Positions 16,363 through 24,255 of a stretch of 46,365 nt of DNA are shown here, in pieces. Numbering within the stretch: the first letter of the stretch is position 1; each line of letters begins with the position of its first letter. The stretch is from Pseudomonadota bacterium (lineage in GTDB: Bacteria; Pseudomonadota; Gammaproteobacteria; Competibacterales; Competibacteraceae), in contig JAKLIY010000033.1 of NCBI GenBank assembly GCA_022709365.1, positions 1-46,365 of the forward strand, given 5' to 3'. The translations under genes were made by a program, and so were the position numbers. Under the pieces are notes generated by a model, which worked only from the letters and a program-made list of their open reading frames with translations, searched no databases and was not told the DNA's origin.

Positions 16363-17499
16363 ATGCCCCCTGCCCTCTATGCCCGTCTTTCCGGGTTCTA
16401 TCTGTTTTATTTCGCTACTTTGGGCGTGTTGCTGCCCTATTGGGGACTGTACCTGCTGGCGTTGGGCTTCGCGCCGGCGCGGATCGGCGAGCTGTTGGCG
16501 ATCATGCAGATCACCAAACTGGTCGCGCCCAATCTATGGGGCTGGCTGGGCGACCGCACCGGCCAGCGCATCCGCATTGTGCGCTGGGCCTGTCTGGCGA
16601 CGGCGCTGAGCTTTGCCGGGGTCTACGCCGCTGGCGGCTCGTATGGCTGGCTGGCGCTGGTGATGGTGTTATTTAGCTTCTTCTGGAACGCGGCGCTGCC
16701 ACAGTTTGAGGTGGTGACGCTGAACCATCTGGGTGAATACGCTCACCGCTATAGCCGGGTGCGGTTGTGGGGTTCCATCGGATTCATTGGCGCGGCCGTG
16801 GGGATGGGGCCGGTGGTGGGAACCTGGGGAGTAGCGACGGTGCCGATGGTGTTATTAGTGCTGTTTGCCCTGCTCTGGTTGAACAGTCTACTGACGCCGG
16901 ATGCGGTGTGTGCGCTGGATACGCAACCGGCGCCGCCGATGGCTCAGGTGCTGCGTCGGCCCGCCGTGATCGCTTTTTTTGCCGCCTGTTTTCTCAATCA
17001 AGCTGCTCATGCGCCGTATTACGGCTTTTTCTCGCTGTACCTGGAGACGTTTGGCTATTCGCGTGAGTTCATTGGCCTGATGTGGGGATTAGGCGTCGCT
17101 GTTGAAGTGGGGATATTCGTCTTCATGCACCGGTTACTGCCACGCTTCGGACCACGCCGGTTGCTGTTGGCGGCATTGGCTATAGCGGCGCTGCGTTGGC
17201 AACTGATCGGCCATTTTGCCGGTGATTTGCCGGTACTCTTGTTAGCGCAGACCCTGCATGCCTTTACCTTCGGCGTCTTTCATGCGGCATCCATTCACTT
17301 GATCCAGCAGTTCTTTCCAGGATCATTGCAGGGTCGCGGCCAAGCTTTGTACAGCAGTTTGAGTTTCGGGGCGGGCAATGCCGTAGGGAGTTTGGCCGCT
17401 GGCTATCTGTGGCAGGGCTGGGGACCGGTGGCCATATTCGATCTGGCGACGGTCTGGGCGGCGCTGGGTTGGCTGGTGGCCTGGCGGGGTTTGCGGTAG
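16363..17499 (+). CDS. MFS transporter (MFS_1-like / HcaT-type)
   Basis: Inner-membrane major facilitator of about 378 residues with some twelve hydrophobic segments. The first begins at the LSGFYLFYFATLGVLLPYWG stretch. GDRTGQRIRI, between TM2 and TM3, is the usual MFS loop signature. The pattern resembles the MFS_1-like group that includes the 3-phenylpropionate transporter HcaT and nucleoside transporters; the substrate cannot be told. A TTG at 16321 would extend the protein by 14 residues into aroC; the ATG at 16363 starts directly before TM1 and is preferred. It lies just behind aroC on the same strand. Confidence 0.88.
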   Translation: MPPALYARLSGFYLFYFATLGVLLPYWGLYLLALGFAPARIGELLAIMQITKLVAPNLWGWLGDRTGQRIRIVRWACLATALSFAGVYAAGGSYGWLALVMVLFSFFWNAALPQFEVVTLNHLGEYAHRYSRVRLWGSIGFIGAAVGMGPVVGTWGVATVPMVLLVLFALLWLNSLLTPDAVCALDTQPAPPMAQVLRRPAVIAFFAACFLNQAAHAPYYGFFSLYLETFGYSREFIGLMWGLGVAVEVGIFVFMHRLLPRFGPRRLLLAALAIAALRWQLIGHFAGDLPVLLLAQTLHAFTFGVFHAASIHLIQQFFPGSLQGRGQALYSSLSFGAGNAVGSLAAGYLWQGWGPVAIFDLATVWAALGWLVAWRGLR

Positions 17500-17512
17500 T
17501 GAGAGGGAGCCG

Positions 17513-17539
17513 ACTGGCGATTTTTTTTATGTTGCCAGT
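17513..17539 (+). terminator. Possible terminator after the MFS gene
   Basis: A 6-bp inverted repeat ACTGGC/GCCAGT (17513-17518 and 17534-17539) encloses a run of eight T (17521-17528). The T run also follows a small GCC-GACT-GGC stem. It lies 14 bp after the MFS stop codon. The stems are short, so efficiency is doubtful. Confidence 0.35.
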
Positions 17540-17644
17540 GGGTTATTTGGTTTACGCATCGCCATACGTTCCCGTGGGGAAATGCGGATACGAATGGCTT
17601 CGTCTAAACTATCGTGAAATTCAACAGCCAACAGTGAAGGAACT

Positions 17645-18886
17645 GTGAAATTGATCATACCGAACGCACGCACGACGATGACTTTCCTGATCGGGCTAGT
17701 CGTCCTGTTACTCGCGCCCGGCTGCGCCACTCCGTCGCGCCAGCCGGCGGTGCCTGAAAAATTGCAGAACCAGGCGCAAATTCCGGGCTTGGAAAAGGTC
17801 CGGTACCGCATCGGCAACCCCGATGATATCGCCGAGATGCAACGCGAAGGGATCGAGTCCATCCGGCGCGAGCAAGCCTACCTGGCGGCCAGCGGCCACT
17901 CGGGGCCACTCCCCCCGGCGATCTTTCTCGCTATTTCCGGTGGCGGCGACAACGGCGCGTTCGGCGCTGGGTTGCTGAACGGCTGGACAGCCGCTGGCGA
18001 CCGACCGACCTTCAAACTGGTGACCGGCGTCAGCACCGGGGCGCTGACCGCACCCTTCGCCTTTGCGGGACCCGCCTACGACGCCACGCTGAGGGAGGTT
18101 TACACTAATATTTCCGCCAAGGATATTCTGGAGCCGCGAAACGTGTTGGCGGCCCTGACCGGCGACGCCATGGCGGACAATCACCCGTTGTGGGCGCTGA
18201 TCGCAAAATATGTCGATCAGCCGCTGTTGGATGTTATCGCCGCCGAATACGCCAAAGGGCGCTTGCTCCTAGTGGGAACCACCGACCTCGATGCGCGCCG
18301 GGGCATCATCTGGAACCTGACCAAGATCGCGGCCAGCCGCGATCCCAAGGCGCTGGAGCTGTTTCGAACCCTGCTGGTGGCCTCCGCCGCCATTCCCGGC
18401 GCGTTTCCACCGACCATGATCGACGTCGAGGTCGGTGGCCAGCCGTATCAGGAGATGCATGTGGACGGCGGCGCCACGGCGCAGGTGTTCGTCTATCCGC
18501 CTTCACTCAACCTCCGGGACAAGTCGCGCCAGCTTGGACTCCAGCAGCGCGAGCGGCGGGTGTATGTGATCCGTAACAGCCGGCTGGACCCCGAGTGGGC
18601 GCAGGTGGAACGCAGCACCATGACCATCGCCGGGCGGGCGATCTCCTCGCTGATTCATACCCAGGGCATCGGTGACCTTTACCGGATTTATCTCACCACT
18701 CAACGCGATGACGTCGATTTCAACCTGGCGTATATCCCGGACAGCTTCAACGCGCCGCACAAGGAAGATTTCGACACCGAGTTCATGCGCAAACTCTTTG
18801 CCGTGGGGTACGACATGGCGACCAAGGGCTATCCGTGGCAGAAAAAGCCGCCGGGTTTTGCTGCTACCGCTGACTTGAGCAAATGA
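17645..18886 (+). CDS. Patatin-like phospholipase lipoprotein
   Basis: Predicted lipid acyl hydrolase of 413 residues, anchored as a lipoprotein. The N-terminus has a basic start, a hydrophobic stretch and a lipobox LAPGC, so Cys27 would be lipidated. The patatin domain follows: oxyanion loop SGGGDNGAFG near residue 98, nucleophile elbow GVSTG near residue 128, and catalytic Asp in VDGGA near residue 275. It starts with GTG, preceded by AAGGA five bases upstream, and the frame gives a complete signal peptide. Together these support the start. No clear operon partner; the cytochrome gene begins 83 bp later. Substrate (phospholipid or other ester) is unknown. Confidence 0.92.
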   Translation: MKLIIPNARTTMTFLIGLVVLLLAPGCATPSRQPAVPEKLQNQAQIPGLEKVRYRIGNPDDIAEMQREGIESIRREQAYLAASGHSGPLPPAIFLAISGGGDNGAFGAGLLNGWTAAGDRPTFKLVTGVSTGALTAPFAFAGPAYDATLREVYTNISAKDILEPRNVLAALTGDAMADNHPLWALIAKYVDQPLLDVIAAEYAKGRLLLVGTTDLDARRGIIWNLTKIAASRDPKALELFRTLLVASAAIPGAFPPTMIDVEVGGQPYQEMHVDGGATAQVFVYPPSLNLRDKSRQLGLQQRERRVYVIRNSRLDPEWAQVERSTMTIAGRAISSLIHTQGIGDLYRIYLTTQRDDVDFNLAYIPDSFNAPHKEDFDTEFMRKLFAVGYDMATKGYPWQKKPPGFAATADLSK

Positions 18887-18969
18887 CCCTGACTGCCAGC
18901 AGGCAGGACACCCTGAGCCGTTCTGCGATTCCCAACGATCGCTGGAACCTGGCGATTCCCACTTAAACC

Positions 18970-21435
18970 ATGGCACATTTTCCCCGGCAGTTTCCTCCGT
19001 TTGTTGTGCGGCTGTTCTCTTTCATCCTCTTGCTCGGTGGGGTGGCCCTGTTCGCCCCCTGGGCGTACTCCGGCAACGAACCGATGGAACCTTTGCCGGT
19101 CGCGTTATCGGACAGCCATCCGCCATTAGCTCAGAACTCCGGCGGTTACGTCGGCGCGCAAACCTGCGCCCAATGCCATGCGGTTGAATATCAGCATTGG
19201 CAAGGCTCGCAACACGCCCAAGCCATGCAACCCGCTACCGAACAAACCGTACTCGGCGATTTCAAGGATGCCTCATTCAGTTATGGCGGCGTCACCTCCA
19301 CCTTCTTCCGCCGCGATGGGAAATTCATGGCCCGCACCGACGGGCCGGATGGGCAATTGCAGGACTACGAAATCGCCTACACCTTTGGCGTATACCCGTT
19401 GCAACAGTACTTGATCGGCTTTCCCGACGGCCGCTACCAGGCGCTGGGCATCGCCTGGGACAGTCGGCTCCAAGACCAGGGTGGGCAACGCTGGTTCCAC
19501 CTCTATCCCGACCAGAACCTCACGCATCGGGACCCCTTGCACTGGACCGGGGCGCAGCAGAACTGGAACTACATGTGCGCCGAGTGCCATTCCACGAACC
19601 TGCGCAAGAACTATGATCCTCAGCTCAAGCGTTTCAACACGACTTGGTCCGAAATCAATGTGTCCTGTGAAGCCTGTCATGGTCCCGGCGCCAACCATGT
19701 GGTCTGGGCGAAAAAGGAACGGGACTGGCAGAAGCTGGACAGTACGAAAGGACTGACCATCGCCCTCGACGAACGACGCAGCCTGCTCTTCAAGTTTCGC
19801 ATGTTAGCCATGAAAGGTCTGAATCTGGCGACTACCGCCCTGAACATGCACCAACCACCTGGCGTGCTGTGGACTGCCAATCCGGCAACGGGTGGCGCTC
19901 CGCGCAGCACCATCGCCAGCCGCGAACTGGAATTGTGCGCCCGTTGCCACTCGCGGCGTGGACAGTTCTGGGAGGATTACGTCTTCAGCCAACCACTGCT
20001 GGATACTCACCGGTTATCGTTGCTAACGCCCGATCTCTACTACCCCGACGGGCAGATGAAGGACGAAGTGTTCAATCACGGCTCCTTTCTGCAAAGCAAA
20101 ATGCAGGCAAAGGGGGTGAGTTGCAGCGACTGCCACGAACCGCACAGCGGCCAGTTGCGCGCCGCTGGCGGTAAGGTCTGCCTGCAATGCCACATCGCGG
20201 CCAAATACGAGTCGCCGCAACACCATTTTCACCCGGCCCATTCCAAGGGCGCAGATTGCGTCGCCTGCCACGCACCCGCCACGACCTACATGGTCGTGGA
20301 CCCGCGCCACGACCACAGCTTCCGCATTCCCCGCCCTGACCTGTCGGTGACACTGGGCGTCCCCAATGCCTGCACGAAATGTCATAGCGACCAACCGGCA
20401 CAATGGGCGGCGGATCAGGTGAAGAAGTGGTATGGCCAGGTTCCTAGCGGCCATCAACAGTTCGCCGAAGCGTTGCACGCCGGCCATATCGATGCTGCCG
20501 GTGCGCCAGAATTGCTGCGGGCCTTGTTGAAAAATACCGACCAACCCAACATCGCCCGCGCCAGCGGAGTAGCGCTGCTCGGTGACCGGCTCAATCCGGC
20601 GGCGTTCGAGGCCATCCGTCCCCTGTTGACCGATCCTGACCCATTGTTGCGCAGTACAGCCGCACGGGCGCTGGAGGCGTTGCCACCGGAGTTGAAGGTG
20701 CGTTATCTACTGTCTCTCCTCAACGACCCGGTGCGACTGGTGCGAATCGAAGCGGCGCGGGTGCTGGCAACCGTGCCGAAGGAAACTCTGAACGAGCAAC
20801 AGTGTTTAGCGATCCAGCGGGGGGTAGCCGAGTACATCGCATCTGAGCAAACCAACGCTGACCGTCCCGAATCGTTTCTCAATATCGGGTTGATCCACGT
20901 CGATCAGCGCCAGTTTGAAAAAGCGGAGGACGCTTACCGCGCTGCCCTGGAACTGCAACCGGATTTCACCCAGGCGGCGGTCAATCTCGCTGACCTGTAC
21001 CGGCTTCAAGGTCGCGATGCGGACGGTGAAAAGACCTTGCACCAGGCATTGGCCCTCGATCCGCAAAACGCCGCCGCGCGTCATGCACTGGGGTTGTTGC
21101 TGATCCGCCAGAAACGGCTGCCCGAGGCTCTCACCGCCTTAGCGGAAGCGGCCCAGCGGGGGGGTGACAACGCCCGCTATGGCTATGTGTATGCGGTGGC
21201 ATTGACCAGCGCCGGTCAAGGGCCGAAAGCGATCGAGGAACTGGAAACCGTACTGCAACGCCACCCTAATGACCGTGACAGTCTGTTGGCTCTGGTGGCG
21301 CTCCAGCGCGATGCCGGAAACCTTGAGGCGGCGCGCAACGCTGCCCGTCGCCTCGCGACGCTGGAGCCGGATAGCCCTGAGGTGCGGGCACTGCGGCAAC
21401 AACTGGGCGCACCCTTAACGAGGAGAAACCCATGA
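18970..21435 (+). CDS. Octaheme c-type cytochrome with HEAT and TPR repeats
   Basis: Periplasmic multiheme protein of 821 residues with an uncleaved or cleaved N-terminal hydrophobic signal (about 10-33). Eight CXXCH haem-binding motifs occur, beginning at residues 66, 203, 233, 323, 385, 404, 430 and 468. The arrangement is like the cytochrome c554/NrfB-related domains found in large environmental fusion proteins. HEAT-like repeats (about 500-615) and TPRs (about 635-815) follow and probably mediate protein contacts. A redox function is clear, but donor and acceptor are not. The stop codon overlaps the ATG of the next ORF (ATGA), implying that a translationally coupled partner once followed; only its signal peptide remains. 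Confidence 0.92.
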   Translation: MAHFPRQFPPFVVRLFSFILLLGGVALFAPWAYSGNEPMEPLPVALSDSHPPLAQNSGGYVGAQTCAQCHAVEYQHWQGSQHAQAMQPATEQTVLGDFKDASFSYGGVTSTFFRRDGKFMARTDGPDGQLQDYEIAYTFGVYPLQQYLIGFPDGRYQALGIAWDSRLQDQGGQRWFHLYPDQNLTHRDPLHWTGAQQNWNYMCAECHSTNLRKNYDPQLKRFNTTWSEINVSCEACHGPGANHVVWAKKERDWQKLDSTKGLTIALDERRSLLFKFRMLAMKGLNLATTALNMHQPPGVLWTANPATGGAPRSTIASRELELCARCHSRRGQFWEDYVFSQPLLDTHRLSLLTPDLYYPDGQMKDEVFNHGSFLQSKMQAKGVSCSDCHEPHSGQLRAAGGKVCLQCHIAAKYESPQHHFHPAHSKGADCVACHAPATTYMVVDPRHDHSFRIPRPDLSVTLGVPNACTKCHSDQPAQWAADQVKKWYGQVPSGHQQFAEALHAGHIDAAGAPELLRALLKNTDQPNIARASGVALLGDRLNPAAFEAIRPLLTDPDPLLRSTAARALEALPPELKVRYLLSLLNDPVRLVRIEAARVLATVPKETLNEQQCLAIQRGVAEYIASEQTNADRPESFLNIGLIHVDQRQFEKAEDAYRAALELQPDFTQAAVNLADLYRLQGRDADGEKTLHQALALDPQNAAARHALGLLLIRQKRLPEALTALAEAAQRGGDNARYGYVYAVALTSAGQGPKAIEELETVLQRHPNDRDSLLALVALQRDAGNLEAARNAARRLATLEPDSPEVRALRQQLGAPLTRRNP

Positions 21436-21536
21436 AGCCACACTGTCTGACCGTCGTCGGCCTCGCCAGCTCGCTGTTGCTGCTGTCCGGGGGCGCTGAT
21501 CAGCCCACTAGATCTTGCCCGCCTGTTGAGCAATGA
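21432..21536 (+). pseudogene. Truncated gene: signal-peptide remnant coupled to the cytochrome gene
   Basis: AGGAG lies 6 bases before an ATG that overlaps the cytochrome stop codon. The reading frame gives a textbook signal peptide (MKPHCLTVVGLASSLLLLSG), then breaks off into about 14 unrelated residues and a stop. The last 29 bp run into the 3' end of the convergent aldolase gene. This looks like the 5' end of an exported redox-partner gene whose remainder was deleted. The lost product cannot be identified. Confidence 0.6.
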
Positions 21537-22065
21537 ACGCGGTCTTGGCCGACAGTTCCAGCGAGCAGGTCCATTTGTAGGCGAGGTTGAGGCTGTTGGC
21601 GCAGGCGTAAACGCCATGGCCGCGCACGACGGCAATCGGGTAGTCGGCCAGAATTTCGGCGACCAGGCGCGGTGAGCGGGCTTCGTACTGGTCATAGGGA
21701 ATGGTGAGCACCGGCACCCGGCTGAAATAGAGCTGTCCCTCGAAATCGGCCGGGAAGAATTCCTCGTTGTCCATGGTCATCGCCACCGAGTAGGGACCAT
21801 GACTGTGCAGGACAGCGCGGGCGTCGGCATTGGACTGATAGACCGCCAGATGGAGACGGGCGTCCATCGACGCGCCTTTGCCAATCACGCCGTCCGGGCG
21901 GCATTCGATCAACTCGCCGCTGCTCAGTGTGTCAGCGCAGCAGCCGGTCGGGGTAATCCAGAAGGCGTCGTCCTCCCGCACCGAAGCGTTGCCGCTGTGG
22001 GAGTCGTTGAGGCCGTACTGACGCAGCCAGTGATAGTGTCGTACCAAGTCGTCTTTGATGTTCAT
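21508..22065 (-). CDS. Class II aldolase/adducin-family protein
   Basis: Zinc-dependent aldolase-fold enzyme of 185 residues, somewhat short compared with about 215 for L-fuculose-phosphate aldolase. SGNASVR near residue 24 is the phosphate-loop-like motif. The zinc ligands are suggested by HSH in AVLHSHGPYSVAM near residue 82 and by the His of RGHGVYA near residue 148. The substrate is not predictable: sugar phosphate aldolases, methylthioribulose-phosphate dehydratase and others share this fold. It is the last gene of a minus-strand group, 21 bp after cpdA. Its 3' end abuts the truncated ORF from the other strand. Confidence 0.85.
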   Translation of the reverse strand: MNIKDDLVRHYHWLRQYGLNDSHSGNASVREDDAFWITPTGCCADTLSSGELIECRPDGVIGKGASMDARLHLAVYQSNADARAVLHSHGPYSVAMTMDNEEFFPADFEGQLYFSRVPVLTIPYDQYEARSPRLVAEILADYPIAVVRGHGVYACANSLNLAYKWTCSLELSAKTAFIAQQAGKI

Positions 22066-22086
22066 GGGGTGATTATACCGGAGAAA

Positions 22087-22887
22087 TCAGGCCGAAATAC
22101 GCCGGGTCAGGCCGTTGGAACGCACGACCGGTTCAATGCGCTCCACGCCGGTCTGCAATGCGCCGTCCGCATGGAGTTCAAACCAGCGATAACCAGGGGG
22201 CTGATCATCCACCTGGGGTTCCGGGGTGCGCGGTTTAAACTGAACACAGGTCGCAGGGGCCGCCAGCAGGTGAACCGAATTCCGCAGGTCGGCGAATTCC
22301 GCGTGAATGTGCCCCCAAACTACCGCTCGCACCTGGGGATAGCGGTCCAGTACCGCCAGCAGCGCATCGCCATTGCTGACCGTCATCGTGTCCAGCCAGG
22401 GTGTCTGACTGGGCACCGGGTTATGGTGCAGACACACCATCGTGTGCAGTTCGGGATGGATCGCCAGCACGGTATCCAGCAACGTCAGTTCGCCATAGGC
22501 CAAATGCCCATCGGGGACGCCTGGAAAGCTGGAGTCCAGCAGTACGAATTGCCAGCCGCCAGCCACAACATGTCGCTCCCGGCGCACTCGCCCATCGCGT
22601 AGCATCCGGCTCATGATCGCCGGGAAATCGTGATTGCCCGGCAGGCAGTACACCGGCGTTTTCAGTGGTTCGAGTACCTGGCGCACTCGATCATAGGCCT
22701 CCGGGTCATCGCCGACCAGGTCGCCGGTAGCCAGCACGAAATCGGGTTGGGGATGCCGGGTCTGGATGCGTTCCAGTACGGCATTCAGGCTGGCGTCTAC
22801 GTCCACGCCCCACAACCGGCTGCCAGGTTGAGTTTTAAGGTGAAAATCACTGATTTGGATGACTCGCAGGGGGGCGGCAGTCGACAT
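22087..22887 (-). CDS. cpdA: 3',5'-cyclic-AMP phosphodiesterase CpdA
   Basis: Calcineurin-like metallophosphoesterase of 266 residues that hydrolyses cAMP to 5'-AMP in the cytoplasm. The metal-binding blocks appear in order: SDFHL near residue 13, ATGDLVGD near 53, GNHD near 84, HHNP near 153 and GHIHAEF near 196. Length and motif spacing match CpdA. It lies between argA and the aldolase gene on the same strand (37 and 21 bp). It matters here because the window also encodes a class III cyclase and a Crp-type regulator, so cAMP signalling is plausible in this organism. Other calcineurin-like substrates cannot be excluded. Confidence 0.88.
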   Translation of the reverse strand: MSTAAPLRVIQISDFHLKTQPGSRLWGVDVDASLNAVLERIQTRHPQPDFVLATGDLVGDDPEAYDRVRQVLEPLKTPVYCLPGNHDFPAIMSRMLRDGRVRRERHVVAGGWQFVLLDSSFPGVPDGHLAYGELTLLDTVLAIHPELHTMVCLHHNPVPSQTPWLDTMTVSNGDALLAVLDRYPQVRAVVWGHIHAEFADLRNSVHLLAAPATCVQFKPRTPEPQVDDQPPGYRWFELHADGALQTGVERIEPVVRSNGLTRRISA

Positions 22888-22924
22888 ATCGGCATTCCTT
22901 GAAAATGAAAAAGAGACAAAGAGC

Positions 22925-24238
22925 TTACAAGGATTTTATGAACACTTTGGAGCGGCGTTGCCAGTTATACAACGCCTGTTTACCCATGGGCAAATCGCCG
23001 ACCTCAGCCGGTTCAAAGCCGCGTTCGCGGAACCAGTGAGCGGTGCGGGTCGTTAACACGAACAGCCGGTGTAACCCCTGATCGCGGGCCTGACGTTCGA
23101 TGAAGCGCAGTAACGCATCGGCGCGGCCATTGTTGCGGTAATCGGGATGGACGGCAACGCAGGCCAGTTCGCCCAACCGTTCCTCCGGGAAAGGGTAAAG
23201 CGCCGAACAGCCGATGATCATGCCGTCGCGCTCGAGCAGAATAAAGCGGCTGATTTCCATTTCCAGCCGCTCCCGCGACCGGCGCACCAGCGTCCCGTCT
23301 TCCTCCAGGGGTCGAATCAGTTCCAACAGGCCGCCGACATCATCAATGGTTGCGGAACGCAGCCCTTCATAAATGTCAGCGGTGATCAGCGTACCCACCC
23401 CGTCGCGGGTGAACAGTTCCAGTAACAAGGCGCCATTCACCCGCCGATTCAACAAATGAACGCGGCGCACGCCGGCCTGGCAGGCGCGCAGGGCCTGCTG
23501 GAGATGGCGGGTGGTTCCTTCCGGCAGATCGGGGCGTTCGGTTAACAACCGTTGGGCGTCGCTGGGGCTGAGTTCGCGGATGGGGCGATCTGTTGCGGAA
23601 TCGCGCAGTTCGGGAATCTCACTCAACACCAGCAGCTTGTCGGCCCGCAACGCCATGGCGGCAGCGGTGGCGACATCTTCGGCGCTCAGGTTGAAGATTT
23701 CCCCGGTCGGCGAATAGCCCAGCGGCGACAGCAGCACGATCGCGTCCTGATCCAGCCACAGGCGGATGGCCCGGTCGTCAATGCGCCGCACTTCGCCGGT
23801 GAAACCGTAATCCACGCCGTCGCGCACTCCCAGCGGCCGGGCGGTGATCAGGTTGCCGGACACGACGCGCAACCGGGCGCCGTGCATCGGTGAATTGGCG
23901 ACGCCCATGGACAGGCGGGATTCAATGCGGATGCGTAGCCGGCCTACCGCCTGTTTGACGTTGGGCAAATCCTCTGCTTCGGTGATGCGTAAACCGTTCG
24001 CGTAGCGCGGCTCACGGCCCGCCTCCCGCAACCGCGCTTCGATTTGATAGCGTGCGCCATGCGCCAGCACCAGACGGATGCCCAGACTGTGCAGCAAGGC
24101 GAGATCGTGAATCAGGCTGGAGAAGCTGTCGGCTTCCACCGCCTCACCGCCTAATAGCACCACAAAGGTCTTGCCGTGATGGGCGTTGATGTAGGGGCCG
24201 GCCTGGCGGAACCATTGAACAAAGGGATCGGGATGCAT
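22925..24238 (-). CDS. argA: N-acetylglutamate synthase (ArgA)
   Basis: First enzyme of arginine synthesis: acetylates glutamate with acetyl-CoA. The N-terminal amino-acid-kinase-like domain (GKTFVVLLGGEAVEADSF, then to about residue 280) provides arginine feedback. The C-terminal GNAT domain (about 300-437) has the acetyl-CoA loop HPDYRNNGRADALL. The ATG at 24238 gives 437 residues and a start similar to E. coli ArgA. An in-frame TTG at 24259 would overlap the stop of the upstream acylase gene and is an alternative, translationally coupled start. Same transcriptional unit as cpdA. Confidence 0.95.
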   Translation of the reverse strand: MHPDPFVQWFRQAGPYINAHHGKTFVVLLGGEAVEADSFSSLIHDLALLHSLGIRLVLAHGARYQIEARLREAGREPRYANGLRITEAEDLPNVKQAVGRLRIRIESRLSMGVANSPMHGARLRVVSGNLITARPLGVRDGVDYGFTGEVRRIDDRAIRLWLDQDAIVLLSPLGYSPTGEIFNLSAEDVATAAAMALRADKLLVLSEIPELRDSATDRPIRELSPSDAQRLLTERPDLPEGTTRHLQQALRACQAGVRRVHLLNRRVNGALLLELFTRDGVGTLITADIYEGLRSATIDDVGGLLELIRPLEEDGTLVRRSRERLEMEISRFILLERDGMIIGCSALYPFPEERLGELACVAVHPDYRNNGRADALLRFIERQARDQGLHRLFVLTTRTAHWFRERGFEPAEVGDLPMGKQALYNWQRRSKVFIKSL

Positions 24239-24255
24239 GTTGTGGCTCGTGGAAT

